A stretch of 64,000 nucleotides of DNA, taken from contig CAMVMG010000001.1 in assembly GCA_947168525.1 (NCBI GenBank), positions 372,001 through 436,000 on the forward strand, read 5' to 3'. This document shows, piece by piece, positions 32,820 through 40,700 of this stretch. The position numbers and the translations under genes were made by a program. The DNA comes from an uncultured Bacteroidales bacterium. Lineage in GTDB: Bacteria > Bacteroidota > Bacteroidia > Bacteroidales > UBA932. Numbering within the stretch: the stretch's first letter is position 1; every line of letters starts with the position of its first letter. The notes beneath the pieces were generated by a model that was not told the DNA's origin, made no database searches, and worked only from the letters and a program-made list of their open reading frames with translations.

Positions 32820-34294
32820 TCGTTAAACAGTTTGAAGGTTTCGTTCACTATTTGTTTCTCGTCAAAGGGACGTTTCTCGTGGCCGATAATCTGGTAGGTT
32901 TCGTGGCCCTTTCCGGCAACCAGGATGGTGGCGCCTTCCGGGGCGGTAAGGATAGCCGTGCGGAGGGCTTCCCTGCGGTCGGTGATTACAAGGGTCTTCA
33001 CGGCCGCCGCAGCGCTGAGTCCGCTCCGGATTTCCTCGATAATCTTCTCCGGATCCTCTGTGCGGGGGTTGTCGGAAGTGATCACCAGACGGTCGGCGAG
33101 TTTCTCCGCCACCTGGGCCATTTCCGGGCGCTTGGTGCGGTCACGGTCGCCGCCGCAGCCGAACAGGCAGATCAGCTGGCGCTCCGGAGCGATGGTTCGG
33201 AGTGTCTTGAGAACGTTTTCCAGCGCGTCCGGGGTATGGGCGTAGTCGATTACCACACTCAGTCCGCGTGGTCCACGCAGGTTCTCCAGCCGTCCGGGGG
33301 CGGGCTCCAGGGAAGAGAGCGCGATGAGCGTCTCGGTGGCGTCCATGCCCAGGCACACGGCCGTGCTGTAGATGGCCAGGAGGTTGTAGGCGTTGTGCTC
33401 GCCAATCAAGGTGCACCAGGTATCCACCCCGTCTATCTTGAGCTGCATGCCCTCGAAACTCTGTTCCAGGATGCGGGCCGTATGGTCGGCCAGCCCCCTG
33501 ACGGAGTAGGTGACCACCTTGGCCTTGGTGTTCTGCACCATCACGGGGCCGTTTTTGTCGTCGGCATTCACCAGGGCCACGGCTTCCTTGGGCAGACGGT
33601 CAAAGAAGAGCTTCTTGCAGCGAAGGTATTCGGCGAAGGTCTTGTGGTAGTCCAGATGGTCGTGGGTGAGGTTGGAGAAAATGCCCATCGCAAAGGTGAG
33701 CCCGCTCACGCGGTCCTGTTCCACGCCGATGGAACTCACTTCCATGAAGCAGTACTGGCAGCCGTGGTCTACCATGTCCTTCAGGAGGGCGTTGATGGTA
33801 ATGGGGTCGGCCGTGGTGTTTTCTGTTTCCAGGCGCTTTCCGTCCACGTAATTGGCGATGGTGGAGAGCAGGCCGCAGGGGTAGCCCATGCTGCGGAACA
33901 GGTTGTACAGCAGCGTAACCGTAGTGGTTTTTCCGTTGGTGCCGGTGATGCCCACCAGGCTCAGCTTCCGGGATGGATGGCCGTAGAATTCGTCTGCGGC
34001 AAGCGCCAGGGCCTTCCGGGAATTCTCCACCACTTCGAACTGGATGTCGGCAGGGAACACCCCCTGCGGAGCATTTTCCCGTACAGGGTCGCGAAGCGAC
34101 GCGGAGCAGGGGGTGTTCCCTGTCGACATCCCTTCAGGTATTTCTTCGCAGATGATGCCTGTGGCGCCTTTATCGATGGCCGACTGGATGTAGTCGTGCC
34201 CGTCGCTGCTGTATCCTCTCACGGCTACGAACAGCGACCCGGGAATCACTTTCCTGGAGTCGGCGGTTATGCTGGTAAAATCACTGTATCTCAT
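32816..34294 (-). CDS. murE: UDP-MurNAc-tripeptide synthetase, with in-frame palindromic insertion
   Basis: 492 residues. Landmarks: ITGTNGKTTTVTLLYN (ATP site), YCFMEVSSIGVEQDRV, SNLTHDHLDYHKTF and, in the C-terminal domain, the DNPRTEDP motif that in other bacteria marks meso-diaminopimelate specificity. Residues 55-85 are encoded by a near-perfect inverted repeat and have no counterpart in relatives, where the sequence runs directly from the EEIPEG-type strand to the QFEVVENSRKAL-type strand. The insertion lies in the N-terminal domain on a surface loop and so may not affect activity. The gene overlaps mraY and ftsI by four bases each. Confidence 0.97.
   Translation of the reverse strand: MRYSDFTSITADSRKVIPGSLFVAVRGYSSDGHDYIQSAIDKGATGIICEEIPEGMSTGNTPCSASLRDPVRENAPQGVFPADIQFEVVENSRKALALAADEFYGHPSRKLSLVGITGTNGKTTTVTLLYNLFRSMGYPCGLLSTIANYVDGKRLETENTTADPITINALLKDMVDHGCQYCFMEVSSIGVEQDRVSGLTFAMGIFSNLTHDHLDYHKTFAEYLRCKKLFFDRLPKEAVALVNADDKNGPVMVQNTKAKVVTYSVRGLADHTARILEQSFEGMQLKIDGVDTWCTLIGEHNAYNLLAIYSTAVCLGMDATETLIALSSLEPAPGRLENLRGPRGLSVVIDYAHTPDALENVLKTLRTIAPERQLICLFGCGGDRDRTKRPEMAQVAEKLADRLVITSDNPRTEDPEKIIEEIRSGLSAAAAVKTLVITDRREALRTAILTAPEGATILVAGKGHETYQIIGHEKRPFDEKQIVNETFKLFNE
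34042..34131. repeat. palindromic element inside murE
   Basis: Arms 34042-34067 and 34106-34131 pair over 26 bases with one G-T wobble. The 38-base loop contains its own small hairpin (GTCGC / GCGAC at 34088-34100) and the arms are flanked by a direct repeat GCGGAGCA (34066-34073 and 34101-34108). The element is in frame. It lacks the core shared by the truB and rsmH elements. Confidence 0.85.
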
Positions 34295-36210
34295 GGCTCG
34301 TTCTTGTCTTTATTGCTTTTCATCACGGGCACCGTTCCGGTGCGGGGCAGCGTGGGCTGCCACTCGGGATCCAGGGCGTAAATCTTGTCCACAATCTCCC
34401 GGACGGCCAGGGCGGGCAGGGTGCCTCCGTAGAAGCTCTTTCCGGAGAGATAGGAATAAACGGTGACCAGAATGGTGTATTTGGGGTCTTCGGCCGGGAA
34501 GAAGCCCACGAAGGTTCCCTGGTTCTTCTTACGGCCCATTGTGTCGTGATAGGGGTCTGTGCTGCCTTTGCGTTCCTGAGGCGTGAGTACCACCTGGGCG
34601 GTGCCGGTTTTTCCGCACACAGACAACTTGGCGCCTTTCAGACGGGTGGCTGTACCGTTCACCACCACCGAACGCAGGGCGCGGGTTACCGTGTCGGCCG
34701 TATTCCGGGAGCAGATGTTGTTGAGCACCGACGGGTTGTAGCGCTTGAGCACCCGGCCGTTCTTTTCCACGCTTTCCACCAGGAAGGGTTTCATCATCCG
34801 GCCTTTGTTGGCAATTCCGTTGTAGAAGGTAGCCACATGCAGCGGTGTCACGCTGATACCATAGCCGTAGGCGGTGGTGCCCAGGGTGGTCTTGCTCCAG
34901 CCGGGCGTGCCGGGACGGTTCACCACCGGTGTTCCCAGGCCGCTGATGTCAAAGTCGAACGCCTCGCCCAGGCGATAGGAGTAGATGTGGTCGAAGAGTT
35001 CCTGCGGGTGGTCGCCGTAGTAGTGCTCGGCCAGATAGGTGAACACGTAGTTGGAGGAAATCTCAAATCCGTGCATCACGCTTATTTCCCGGCGGCCGGT
35101 TTCCCGCTGGTAGTCCAGGATGTGCACGTCCTGCCGGTAGTTGGGCACAAAGCCATTGTTGGTGGGGATGGTCTGCTCCAGGCTGGTCACATGGCCGTCT
35201 TCTACCAGGGAGAGCAGGGACACGGTCTTCATCACGGAGCCTTGTTCGCCCACCTCGCGGAGCACCAGGTTCTCCCGTTCCCACAGAGTGGTCTGGGGCG
35301 TGTTGCCCCGGGAGAGGTTCACCATGGCGCGGATAGCGCCGGTCTGGGCCTCCATGATAATCACAATCCCGGCCCGAATGTCGTCGTTTTCGTTGATCTG
35401 CTTGCGCAGGGCGCGGTCGGCGATGTCCTGGAAATCCACGTTCAAGGTGGTGCGGATATCGTTTCCGTCGCGGGCGCGGACTACGTTGGAGTCCAAGTCC
35501 CGAATCCAGGAATTGTCATCGGTCACCCGGCGCCACTCGTACCCGGCCTGGCCGTGCAGTTCATAGTCGAAATTGGCTTCCAGTCCCCTGCGGAGCGTGT
35601 CCTTGACATAGCCAATCACCCGGCGGGCCAGGGAATCGTACGGATAGATGCGCTCTTCGTGCGCCTCTACGATGATGCCGCCCCGGTACGCACCTTCCTT
35701 GTACAGCGGGAAAGTCTGTACGCGGCGGAGCGTAGAAAGGTCGATGTTCTTCTTGATGCTCAGGTATTTGGAACCGTTGTCCCGGCCGTGGATGATGGCG
35801 CTGAAGTACTGGTCGGCGCTCTTGTCGCCGAACTCGTTGGCCAGATAGGTGCTCAGTTCCCGGGCCTTTTCCCGCCAGGCGCGTTCGGCCTCGGTGTCGC
35901 CTTTTTCCTCGAACTCCCGCTTGCGGATGGTGCAGTCCATGTATACGTCGTACAAGGGGGCCGATATGGCAAAGGGCCTTCCGTCCGTGGCCAGGATCCT
36001 TCCGCGCACGGGTTCCTCCATGTGCTTGTGGGAGTTGGGGCGGAACAGGTTCACCACTTTGGGATCAACTTCGTAGCTGGCCTGGATGTGTACAATCTTG
36101 ACCAGGATCAAGGCCGACAGCACCAGCACCACGATGGATACGAAGAACATCACCACGTGAATCCTGTCGCGGTTTTCAATGGTATCCTGTATTTCGTCCT
36201 TCTTCTTCAT
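34291..36210 (-). CDS. ftsI: division penicillin-binding protein (transpeptidase)
   Basis: 639 residues: one N-terminal membrane span (VVMFFVSIVVLVLSALILVKI), a dimerisation domain and a class B transpeptidase domain with the SxxK motif SVMK, SSN in EISSNYVF and KTGT in CGKTGTAQVV. It cross-links septal peptidoglycan with FtsW. There is no PASTA domain. The start at 36210 overlaps the ftsL stop by four bases; longer frames upstream are not credible. Confidence 0.95.
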   Translation of the reverse strand: MKKKDEIQDTIENRDRIHVVMFFVSIVVLVLSALILVKIVHIQASYEVDPKVVNLFRPNSHKHMEEPVRGRILATDGRPFAISAPLYDVYMDCTIRKREFEEKGDTEAERAWREKARELSTYLANEFGDKSADQYFSAIIHGRDNGSKYLSIKKNIDLSTLRRVQTFPLYKEGAYRGGIIVEAHEERIYPYDSLARRVIGYVKDTLRRGLEANFDYELHGQAGYEWRRVTDDNSWIRDLDSNVVRARDGNDIRTTLNVDFQDIADRALRKQINENDDIRAGIVIIMEAQTGAIRAMVNLSRGNTPQTTLWERENLVLREVGEQGSVMKTVSLLSLVEDGHVTSLEQTIPTNNGFVPNYRQDVHILDYQRETGRREISVMHGFEISSNYVFTYLAEHYYGDHPQELFDHIYSYRLGEAFDFDISGLGTPVVNRPGTPGWSKTTLGTTAYGYGISVTPLHVATFYNGIANKGRMMKPFLVESVEKNGRVLKRYNPSVLNNICSRNTADTVTRALRSVVVNGTATRLKGAKLSVCGKTGTAQVVLTPQERKGSTDPYHDTMGRKKNQGTFVGFFPAEDPKYTILVTVYSYLSGKSFYGGTLPALAVREIVDKIYALDPEWQPTLPRTGTVPVMKSNKDKNEP

Positions 36211-36548
36211 CGTTTCTTGATCACAGTGGCGGGTTCTTCGGGCAAGGCCGCCTTGGACCCCATCTTTTCCAGTCTTTCCTCCATGGCAGAGGCGCTGCGG
36301 AGTTTCACCAGGGCGGCTTCCCGCTCGGCATGGTGTATTTTGAGTTCCTCGATGGCGGCTTTGTTGGCGCCGGCGCGCGTGAGGGTCTTGTCTACCTGGA
36401 GGCTGAGCATGATGGTGAGCCACATCAGCAGGAACAGGTAGAGGATGTGCATGTACAGTTTGTCGGCCCGCACCCGCAGGAGGAATTCTCCGTTGCGGAT
36501 GGCCTTGGCCGAATTCTTGATGGCGGTCCAGAAGGTGTGCGCTGTCAT
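36207..36548 (-). CDS. ftsL: FtsL-like division protein
   Basis: 113 residues with one membrane span (MHILYLFLLMWLTIMLSL) followed by a coiled-coil stretch (AAIEELKIHHAEREAALVKL). Sequence similarity within this family is low; the identification rests on size, topology and place between rsmH and ftsI. It overlaps both neighbours by four bases. It should join the FtsQ-containing division subcomplex. Confidence 0.85.
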   Translation of the reverse strand: MTAHTFWTAIKNSAKAIRNGEFLLRVRADKLYMHILYLFLLMWLTIMLSLQVDKTLTRAGANKAAIEELKIHHAEREAALVKLRSASAMEERLEKMGSKAALPEEPATVIKKR

Positions 36549-37561
36549 TGGGCCATCCTCCTTTCCGCTATCCGGAGCTTCGCGCTGCGGGCGCGGGTGT
36601 TCCGGGAAATCTCTTCTTCCGTGGGCAGGATGGGTTTGCGGTTCACGGCCTCCAGGGGCGCGTGCGTCCTGCCGTACACGTCTTTTCCTTCCGTGCCTTC
36701 CACATTGCCCGCCTTGATGAAGTTCTTCACCATCCGGTCTTCCAGGCTGTGGTAAGTGATTACTACCAGGCGGCCTCCCACCTTCAGGGAGCGGGCGGCC
36801 CCTTCCAGGAATTTCTCCAGCGAGCGCATCTCCTGGTTCACTTCGATCCGAAGGGCCTGATATATCTTTGCCAGCACTTTGTGCCCGGCCCCTTTGGGAA
36901 GGATCCGCTGCAGGGCGCGGTCCAGGTCGCCGGTGGTTTGCAGGGGCTGCACCCGGGCGGCTTCTTTGATCAGCCGGGCCGCGTTCCGGGCGCCGTCCAC
37001 CTCGCCGTACAGGCGCAGGATGCGCTCCAGCGCGGCTTCGTCATAGCTGTTCACCACATCCCTGGCGGTGAGTACCGCCTCCCGGTTCATCCGCATATCC
37101 AGCGGTGCATCCTCGAAGCGGAAGCTGAATCCCCGCTCCGCCGTGTCAAACTGGTGACTGGACACCCCCAGGTCGGCCAGGATCCCGTCAAACACCGCCG
37201 GTCCCGGCACTTCCGTAGGAATGGCTATGTCCTTTTCCTTCGCAGATAATAAGGCCGATGCTCCGTCAAAGGGCATAGCCTTTCCTGTGGCGATTGCCGT
37301 GCGGCGGAGCTGCTCCGCGTAGTTTTCAATAAAACGGAAGTTGTTGTGAACCAGGGTCAGGCGCGCGTCTTTGGGGGCGCGGGCGATGGCGTCCATGTCA
37401 CGATCGAAGGCGAGGACTTTCCCGCCGTCTGATAAGCGTGAAAGTAGTTCGGCGGTGTGTCCACCGCCTCCGAAAGTGACATCGGCGTATATTCCGTCGG
37501 GATTTGTGACAAGAGCGGAAATACTCTCCGCCAGCATCACAGGGATATGATATTCAGACAT
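36545..37561 (-). CDS. rsmH: 16S rRNA (cytosine1402-N4)-methyltransferase, with in-frame palindromic insertion
   Basis: 338 residues; relatives are about 300-313. The SAM-binding motif DVTFGGGGHTAELL, FDGILADLGVSSHQFD and RLVVITYHSLEDRMVKNF are present. It methylates 16S rRNA C1402 in the cytoplasm. Between NNFRFIENY and FDGILADLG there is an insertion of about 36 residues; residues 92-115 are encoded by an imperfect 19-bp inverted repeat with a 32-base loop. The gene follows mraZ by 12 bases and overlaps ftsL by four. Confidence 0.96.
   Translation of the reverse strand: MSEYHIPVMLAESISALVTNPDGIYADVTFGGGGHTAELLSRLSDGGKVLAFDRDMDAIARAPKDARLTLVHNNFRFIENYAEQLRRTAIATGKAMPFDGASALLSAKEKDIAIPTEVPGPAVFDGILADLGVSSHQFDTAERGFSFRFEDAPLDMRMNREAVLTARDVVNSYDEAALERILRLYGEVDGARNAARLIKEAARVQPLQTTGDLDRALQRILPKGAGHKVLAKIYQALRIEVNQEMRSLEKFLEGAARSLKVGGRLVVITYHSLEDRMVKNFIKAGNVEGTEGKDVYGRTHAPLEAVNRKPILPTEEEISRNTRARSAKLRIAERRMAQ
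37217..37286. repeat. palindromic element inside rsmH
   Basis: Arms 37217-37235 and 37268-37286 pair at 17 of 19 positions plus one wobble. Positions 37239-37261 match 19 of 23 bases of the truB element core on the opposite strand, while the arms differ between the two genes. Confidence 0.75.
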
Positions 37562-37573
37562 TTCGAGACCCTC

Positions 37574-38035
37574 CTATTTTTTGGCGGATAGTCTCGAGGC
37601 GGTGGATTTGAACTTCTCGTCGGAAAGAAGGTCTTTCTCCCGGGTTTCGCTGGCCCAGATCTGGAGCTTGTAACCCACACCGCCAAATACTACCTCTTTA
37701 GTAATACCTGCACTCTCAAGCAGTTCTGACGGTATGTTCAGACGCCCCAATTTCCCGTCCGGGACCAGGGAATAGACACCGTCATTGTACTTGGTCCAAA
37801 AATCGGCGTCTTCCGTATTCAACTCGGGATCGATTCCTTCCAGCACCTTGTCGCTGCGGTTTACCCACTCCTCATAGGCAAACACATCCAGGCACTGTTG
37901 CTGAACGTTCTTTTTGATGATCAAGGTCATATCCTCGTTGCCGCCACGTACCATGGCATCGCGGAAGATGGCAGGGAGCACCACACGCCCCTTGTCGTCC
38001 ACTTTTCCGCTGGCTTTTCCGTAGAATCTGACCAT
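37574..38035 (-). CDS. mraZ: transcriptional regulator MraZ
   Basis: 153 residues with two SpoVT/AbrB-like repeats (the first with GKVDDKGRVVLPAIFRDAM, the second with GKLGRLNIPSELLESAG). MraZ is the first gene of the dcw cluster and in other bacteria binds repeated boxes in its own promoter as a ring-shaped oligomer. Four phased boxes are visible just upstream, so autoregulation of the whole cluster is likely. Confidence 0.96.
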   Translation of the reverse strand: MVRFYGKASGKVDDKGRVVLPAIFRDAMVRGGNEDMTLIIKKNVQQQCLDVFAYEEWVNRSDKVLEGIDPELNTEDADFWTKYNDGVYSLVPDGKLGRLNIPSELLESAGITKEVVFGGVGYKLQIWASETREKDLLSDEKFKSTASRLSAKK

Positions 38036-38074
38036 GTTCTTCTGTTAAATGAATACTACTTGCACGCTTGTTTG

Positions 38075-38082
38075 CAAAGATA
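38075..38082 (-). promoter_or_regulatory. -7 promoter element of the dcw cluster
   Basis: TATCTTTG on the minus strand, 39 bases before the mraZ ATG and directly downstream of the MraZ boxes. Confidence 0.7.
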
Positions 38083-38091
38083 AGCAATCTT

Positions 38092-38126
38092 TTCCATTTT
38101 CTTACATTATTTTCCAAATTATTCCA
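38092..38126 (-). promoter_or_regulatory. MraZ-binding repeats (four boxes)
   Basis: On the minus strand TGGAA, TGGAA, TGTAA and TGGAA lie exactly ten bases apart (38122, 38112, 38102, 38092 on the plus strand numbering). This equals the spacing of MraZ boxes known elsewhere (TGGGN with 5-base gaps). They cover the -15 to -50 region of the promoter. Confidence 0.7.
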
Positions 38127-38184
38127 CAAAGTTTTCAACAGCTTTTCCCTTGCGGCACCTATTCGCCTGATACAAAGTATATTA

Positions 38185-38224
38185 TACATTTATTGGTGCA
38201 CATTTTTGTGCACCAATAAATGTA
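38185..38224. repeat. perfect 18-bp palindrome between rpoN and mraZ
   Basis: TACATTTATTGGTGCACA and its exact complement, with a TTTT loop. It is AT-rich, and neither side has a T-run typical of a terminator. It could be an operator or the 3' hairpin of rpoN. Confidence 0.7.
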
Positions 38225-38263
38225 AAAAAACCTGAGAATGTGTTAGTTGGCTGCTGACGGGAT

Positions 38264-39718
38264 TTAGAGCTCCCGGCGGAGACGGGCTTTGGGGATATCC
38301 AGCAGCGCCCTGTATTTGGCGATGGTGCGGCGGGCCACCTTGTATCCCTTGGCGGCCAGGCCGTCCACCAGTTCGTCGTCGGTGAGGGGATTGTGCTTGT
38401 CTTCGCCGTCTACCATGGCGCGCAGCGCCTTCTTGATCTCGCGCGTGGAGACCTCTTCCCCTTCCTTGTTCTCCAGTCCTTCGGAGAAGAAGTATTTGAG
38501 CGGGAAAATGCCGAAGTGGGTCTCGATCCACTTGCTGTTCACTACGCGGGAAATGGTACTGATATCAAATCCGGTGCGCTCCGCGATATCTTTGAGCACC
38601 ATCGGCCGGAGGGAACTCTCGTCCCCGTCGATGAAATAGTCGTGCTGGTAGTCGATGATGGCCTGCATGGTACTGTAAAGGGTGTTCTGGCGCTGGCGCA
38701 GGGCCTCGATGAACCATTTGGCCGAGTCTATCTTCTGCTTCACGAAGGTGGCGGCTTCTTTGTCGGCCCGGGATTGGGACAGCCGGCCGTTTTCCATGAT
38801 TTCCGAGTATTTCCGGTTGATGCGGAGCTCCGGGATGGAGAAGCGGGGCATGGACAGGATTAACTGGCCGTTCTCGTAGTCCAGCCGGAAATCCGGCACC
38901 ACCTGCTGGGCCTGGTCTGTGTAGGAATCGTCTATCTGGCCGCCGGGCGAGGGGTTTAGCCGGCGGATTTCGTCCAAGACGCCTTTCATCTGGTCTTCGC
39001 TCAGGTGAAGCTTGGACATGATTTTCTGGAAGTGCCTGTTTTTGAAGGCGTCGAATTGCTCCGACAACACACGGATGGCATTTTCCACGGAAGGGGTGCG
39101 CTTTTTGTCTTCCAACTGGATCAGGAGGCATTCCCTAAGGTCCCGGGCACCTACGCCGGAGGGCTCGAACTCCTGGATCAGCTTGAGCAGGCGCTCCACC
39201 TCCTGGGCCGACGATTCCACGCCGGCGCGGAAGGCCAGATCGTCCACGAGGGCTTCCAGGTCCCTTCTCAGATAGCCGTCGTCGTCCAGCGAGCCGATAA
39301 TGAAACTGGCTACCGTACGTTCATGTTCCGTGAGGTTGCGGTACCCCAGCTGTTCCAGCAGGCTTTGGGTGAAACTCTGCTTGACGGAGAACGTGTTGTA
39401 CTCCGGACGCTCGTCCTTACCCCAGTTGTTCACGTGGAGATTGTAGGAGGGGATGTCGTCGTCCTGGCTCCCGTAATTCTCCTCCAGGGAGCCACCGCTC
39501 TGTTCCCGCTCTTCCACCTCGGAAATGGAGACATCCCGGGGCTCGTCGTCACCGCCGCCCTGCGGGGTGTCGTCAATCACGGGATTGTCGTTGAGCACCT
39601 CACGGACATGCTGCTCCAGGGCCTGCACCGGCATTTCAATCAGCTTGATAGTCTGAATCTGAAGCGGTGACAGCTTTTGCTGCTGTTTCTGCTGAAGCCC
39701 TTGTTCGATGGCGGCCAT
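38264..39718 (-). CDS. rpoN: RNA polymerase sigma-54 factor
   Basis: 484 residues. The N-terminal glutamine-rich region I (QGLQQKQQQKLSPLQIQTIKLIEMP), the core-binding domain and the C-terminal RpoN box region (RRTIAKYRALLDIPKARLRREL) are present. Sigma-54 directs polymerase to -24/-12 promoters and needs ATPase activators, none of which lie in the window. The gene follows the SPOR gene by three bases. Confidence 0.96.
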   Translation of the reverse strand: MAAIEQGLQQKQQQKLSPLQIQTIKLIEMPVQALEQHVREVLNDNPVIDDTPQGGGDDEPRDVSISEVEEREQSGGSLEENYGSQDDDIPSYNLHVNNWGKDERPEYNTFSVKQSFTQSLLEQLGYRNLTEHERTVASFIIGSLDDDGYLRRDLEALVDDLAFRAGVESSAQEVERLLKLIQEFEPSGVGARDLRECLLIQLEDKKRTPSVENAIRVLSEQFDAFKNRHFQKIMSKLHLSEDQMKGVLDEIRRLNPSPGGQIDDSYTDQAQQVVPDFRLDYENGQLILSMPRFSIPELRINRKYSEIMENGRLSQSRADKEAATFVKQKIDSAKWFIEALRQRQNTLYSTMQAIIDYQHDYFIDGDESSLRPMVLKDIAERTGFDISTISRVVNSKWIETHFGIFPLKYFFSEGLENKEGEEVSTREIKKALRAMVDGEDKHNPLTDDELVDGLAAKGYKVARRTIAKYRALLDIPKARLRREL

Positions 39719-39721
39719 GGC

Positions 39722-40180
39722 TTATCTGGGATAGTTGATGGACTCCTTGATGATGTAGGCCGTGGGATAGGTTCCCTTGAGGGCATTGTAGATGCTCAGG
39801 GCCTCGTCTTTGGTGCGGAAGTCGCCGATGCAGACTTTGTAATTGGGGCTCTCGAAGCTCCGGTACACCCCGATGCCGGGATACTGTTCCGTGAGGGTTT
39901 TCTCGATGCTCTCCGAACGGCTGCGGGCTTGCGGGTCGTTGTTGTAGAAAACCCGGATCCGGTAGCCGGAGATGGGTTTTTCCGCATTGTTGCTCACATA
40001 CTTCTGCAGGGCCTGTTTTACGGTGGCCGACTGGGAAACCTTGGCTCCCGGCCCAATTACGGACAGGATGTCCCTGCCGACATACGTGGAATCCACCCGG
40101 GCCACCCCGGTGGTATCCTGGGCGCGCAGGGCAGCGCCTCCCCAAGTGAGGACAAGTAATATAATGAGTATCTTTTTCAT
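39722..40180 (-). CDS. exported SPOR-domain protein
   Basis: 152 residues with a signal peptide (MKKILIILLVLTWGGAALRAQ) and a C-terminal SPOR domain (GYRIRVFYNNDPQARSRSE, VCIGDFRTKDEAL). SPOR domains bind denuded glycan strands made at the division septum. Its place beside rpoN and close to the dcw cluster fits an envelope role. The middle part carries no known domain. Confidence 0.85.
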   Translation of the reverse strand: MKKILIILLVLTWGGAALRAQDTTGVARVDSTYVGRDILSVIGPGAKVSQSATVKQALQKYVSNNAEKPISGYRIRVFYNNDPQARSRSESIEKTLTEQYPGIGVYRSFESPNYKVCIGDFRTKDEALSIYNALKGTYPTAYIIKESINYPR

Positions 40181-40181
40181 C

Positions 40182-40649
40182 TTATCGGGAAAATTGTGAA
40201 AGGTCTATCTCGTGGAATTCCAGCACTTTGCTGAGCCCGTTCTTGAGGGCGGCCCTAAGATCTATGTCCATTTTCAGTCCGTCCAGCATGTTGCGGCGGG
40301 ACGCATAGATGAGCACATCCAGCAGGGAGACGCCATCTGCCAGGGTGATGGTGCAGGGTAGCTCATACACCTGGTGAGACTTGCCCTGGATGGAGGTTTG
40401 CCCGGAAACAAAATGGGCCAGGGCCCGGTCTCCGTGGCGGAGCGTGCCGGTTACGTCCGACACGTTGAAGTTGATGGAGGGGTTGTCCACCTCCAGCAGC
40501 AGCATGGCGTCCATGGAGCGGGATGAGGTGGGAACAACATATTTTACCCCGGTGGAAACCAGCGAGATATCTTTGATCCGGGTAATAGCGCAGCTGCTGG
40601 TTGCCAGAACCATGGCAAATGCTATCAGTATGTTGCTGAGCAGTCTCAT
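40182..40649 (-). CDS. LEA-type-2-like lipoprotein
   Basis: 155 residues with a lipoprotein signal (VLATSSCA). The mature part has the pattern of LEA-type-2 domains: a strand with MLLLEVDNPSINFNVSDVTG, then alternating short strands and a terminal helix. These form small beta-sandwich lipoproteins with unknown job. A -7 promoter element lies eight bases before the ATG. The next gene (SPOR) starts one base after its stop. Confidence 0.65.
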   Translation of the reverse strand: MRLLSNILIAFAMVLATSSCAITRIKDISLVSTGVKYVVPTSSRSMDAMLLLEVDNPSINFNVSDVTGTLRHGDRALAHFVSGQTSIQGKSHQVYELPCTITLADGVSLLDVLIYASRRNMLDGLKMDIDLRAALKNGLSKVLEFHEIDLSQFSR

Positions 40650-40657
40650 AGTTTCTG

Positions 40658-40665
40658 CAAAGTTA
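40658..40665 (-). promoter_or_regulatory. -7 element of the LEA-like / SPOR / rpoN row
   Basis: TAACTTTG on the minus strand, eight bases before the ATG at 40649. Confidence 0.55.
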
Positions 40666-40700
40666 GTGTTTTTTTCGGGAGTATTGCAGTTTTCATACCA

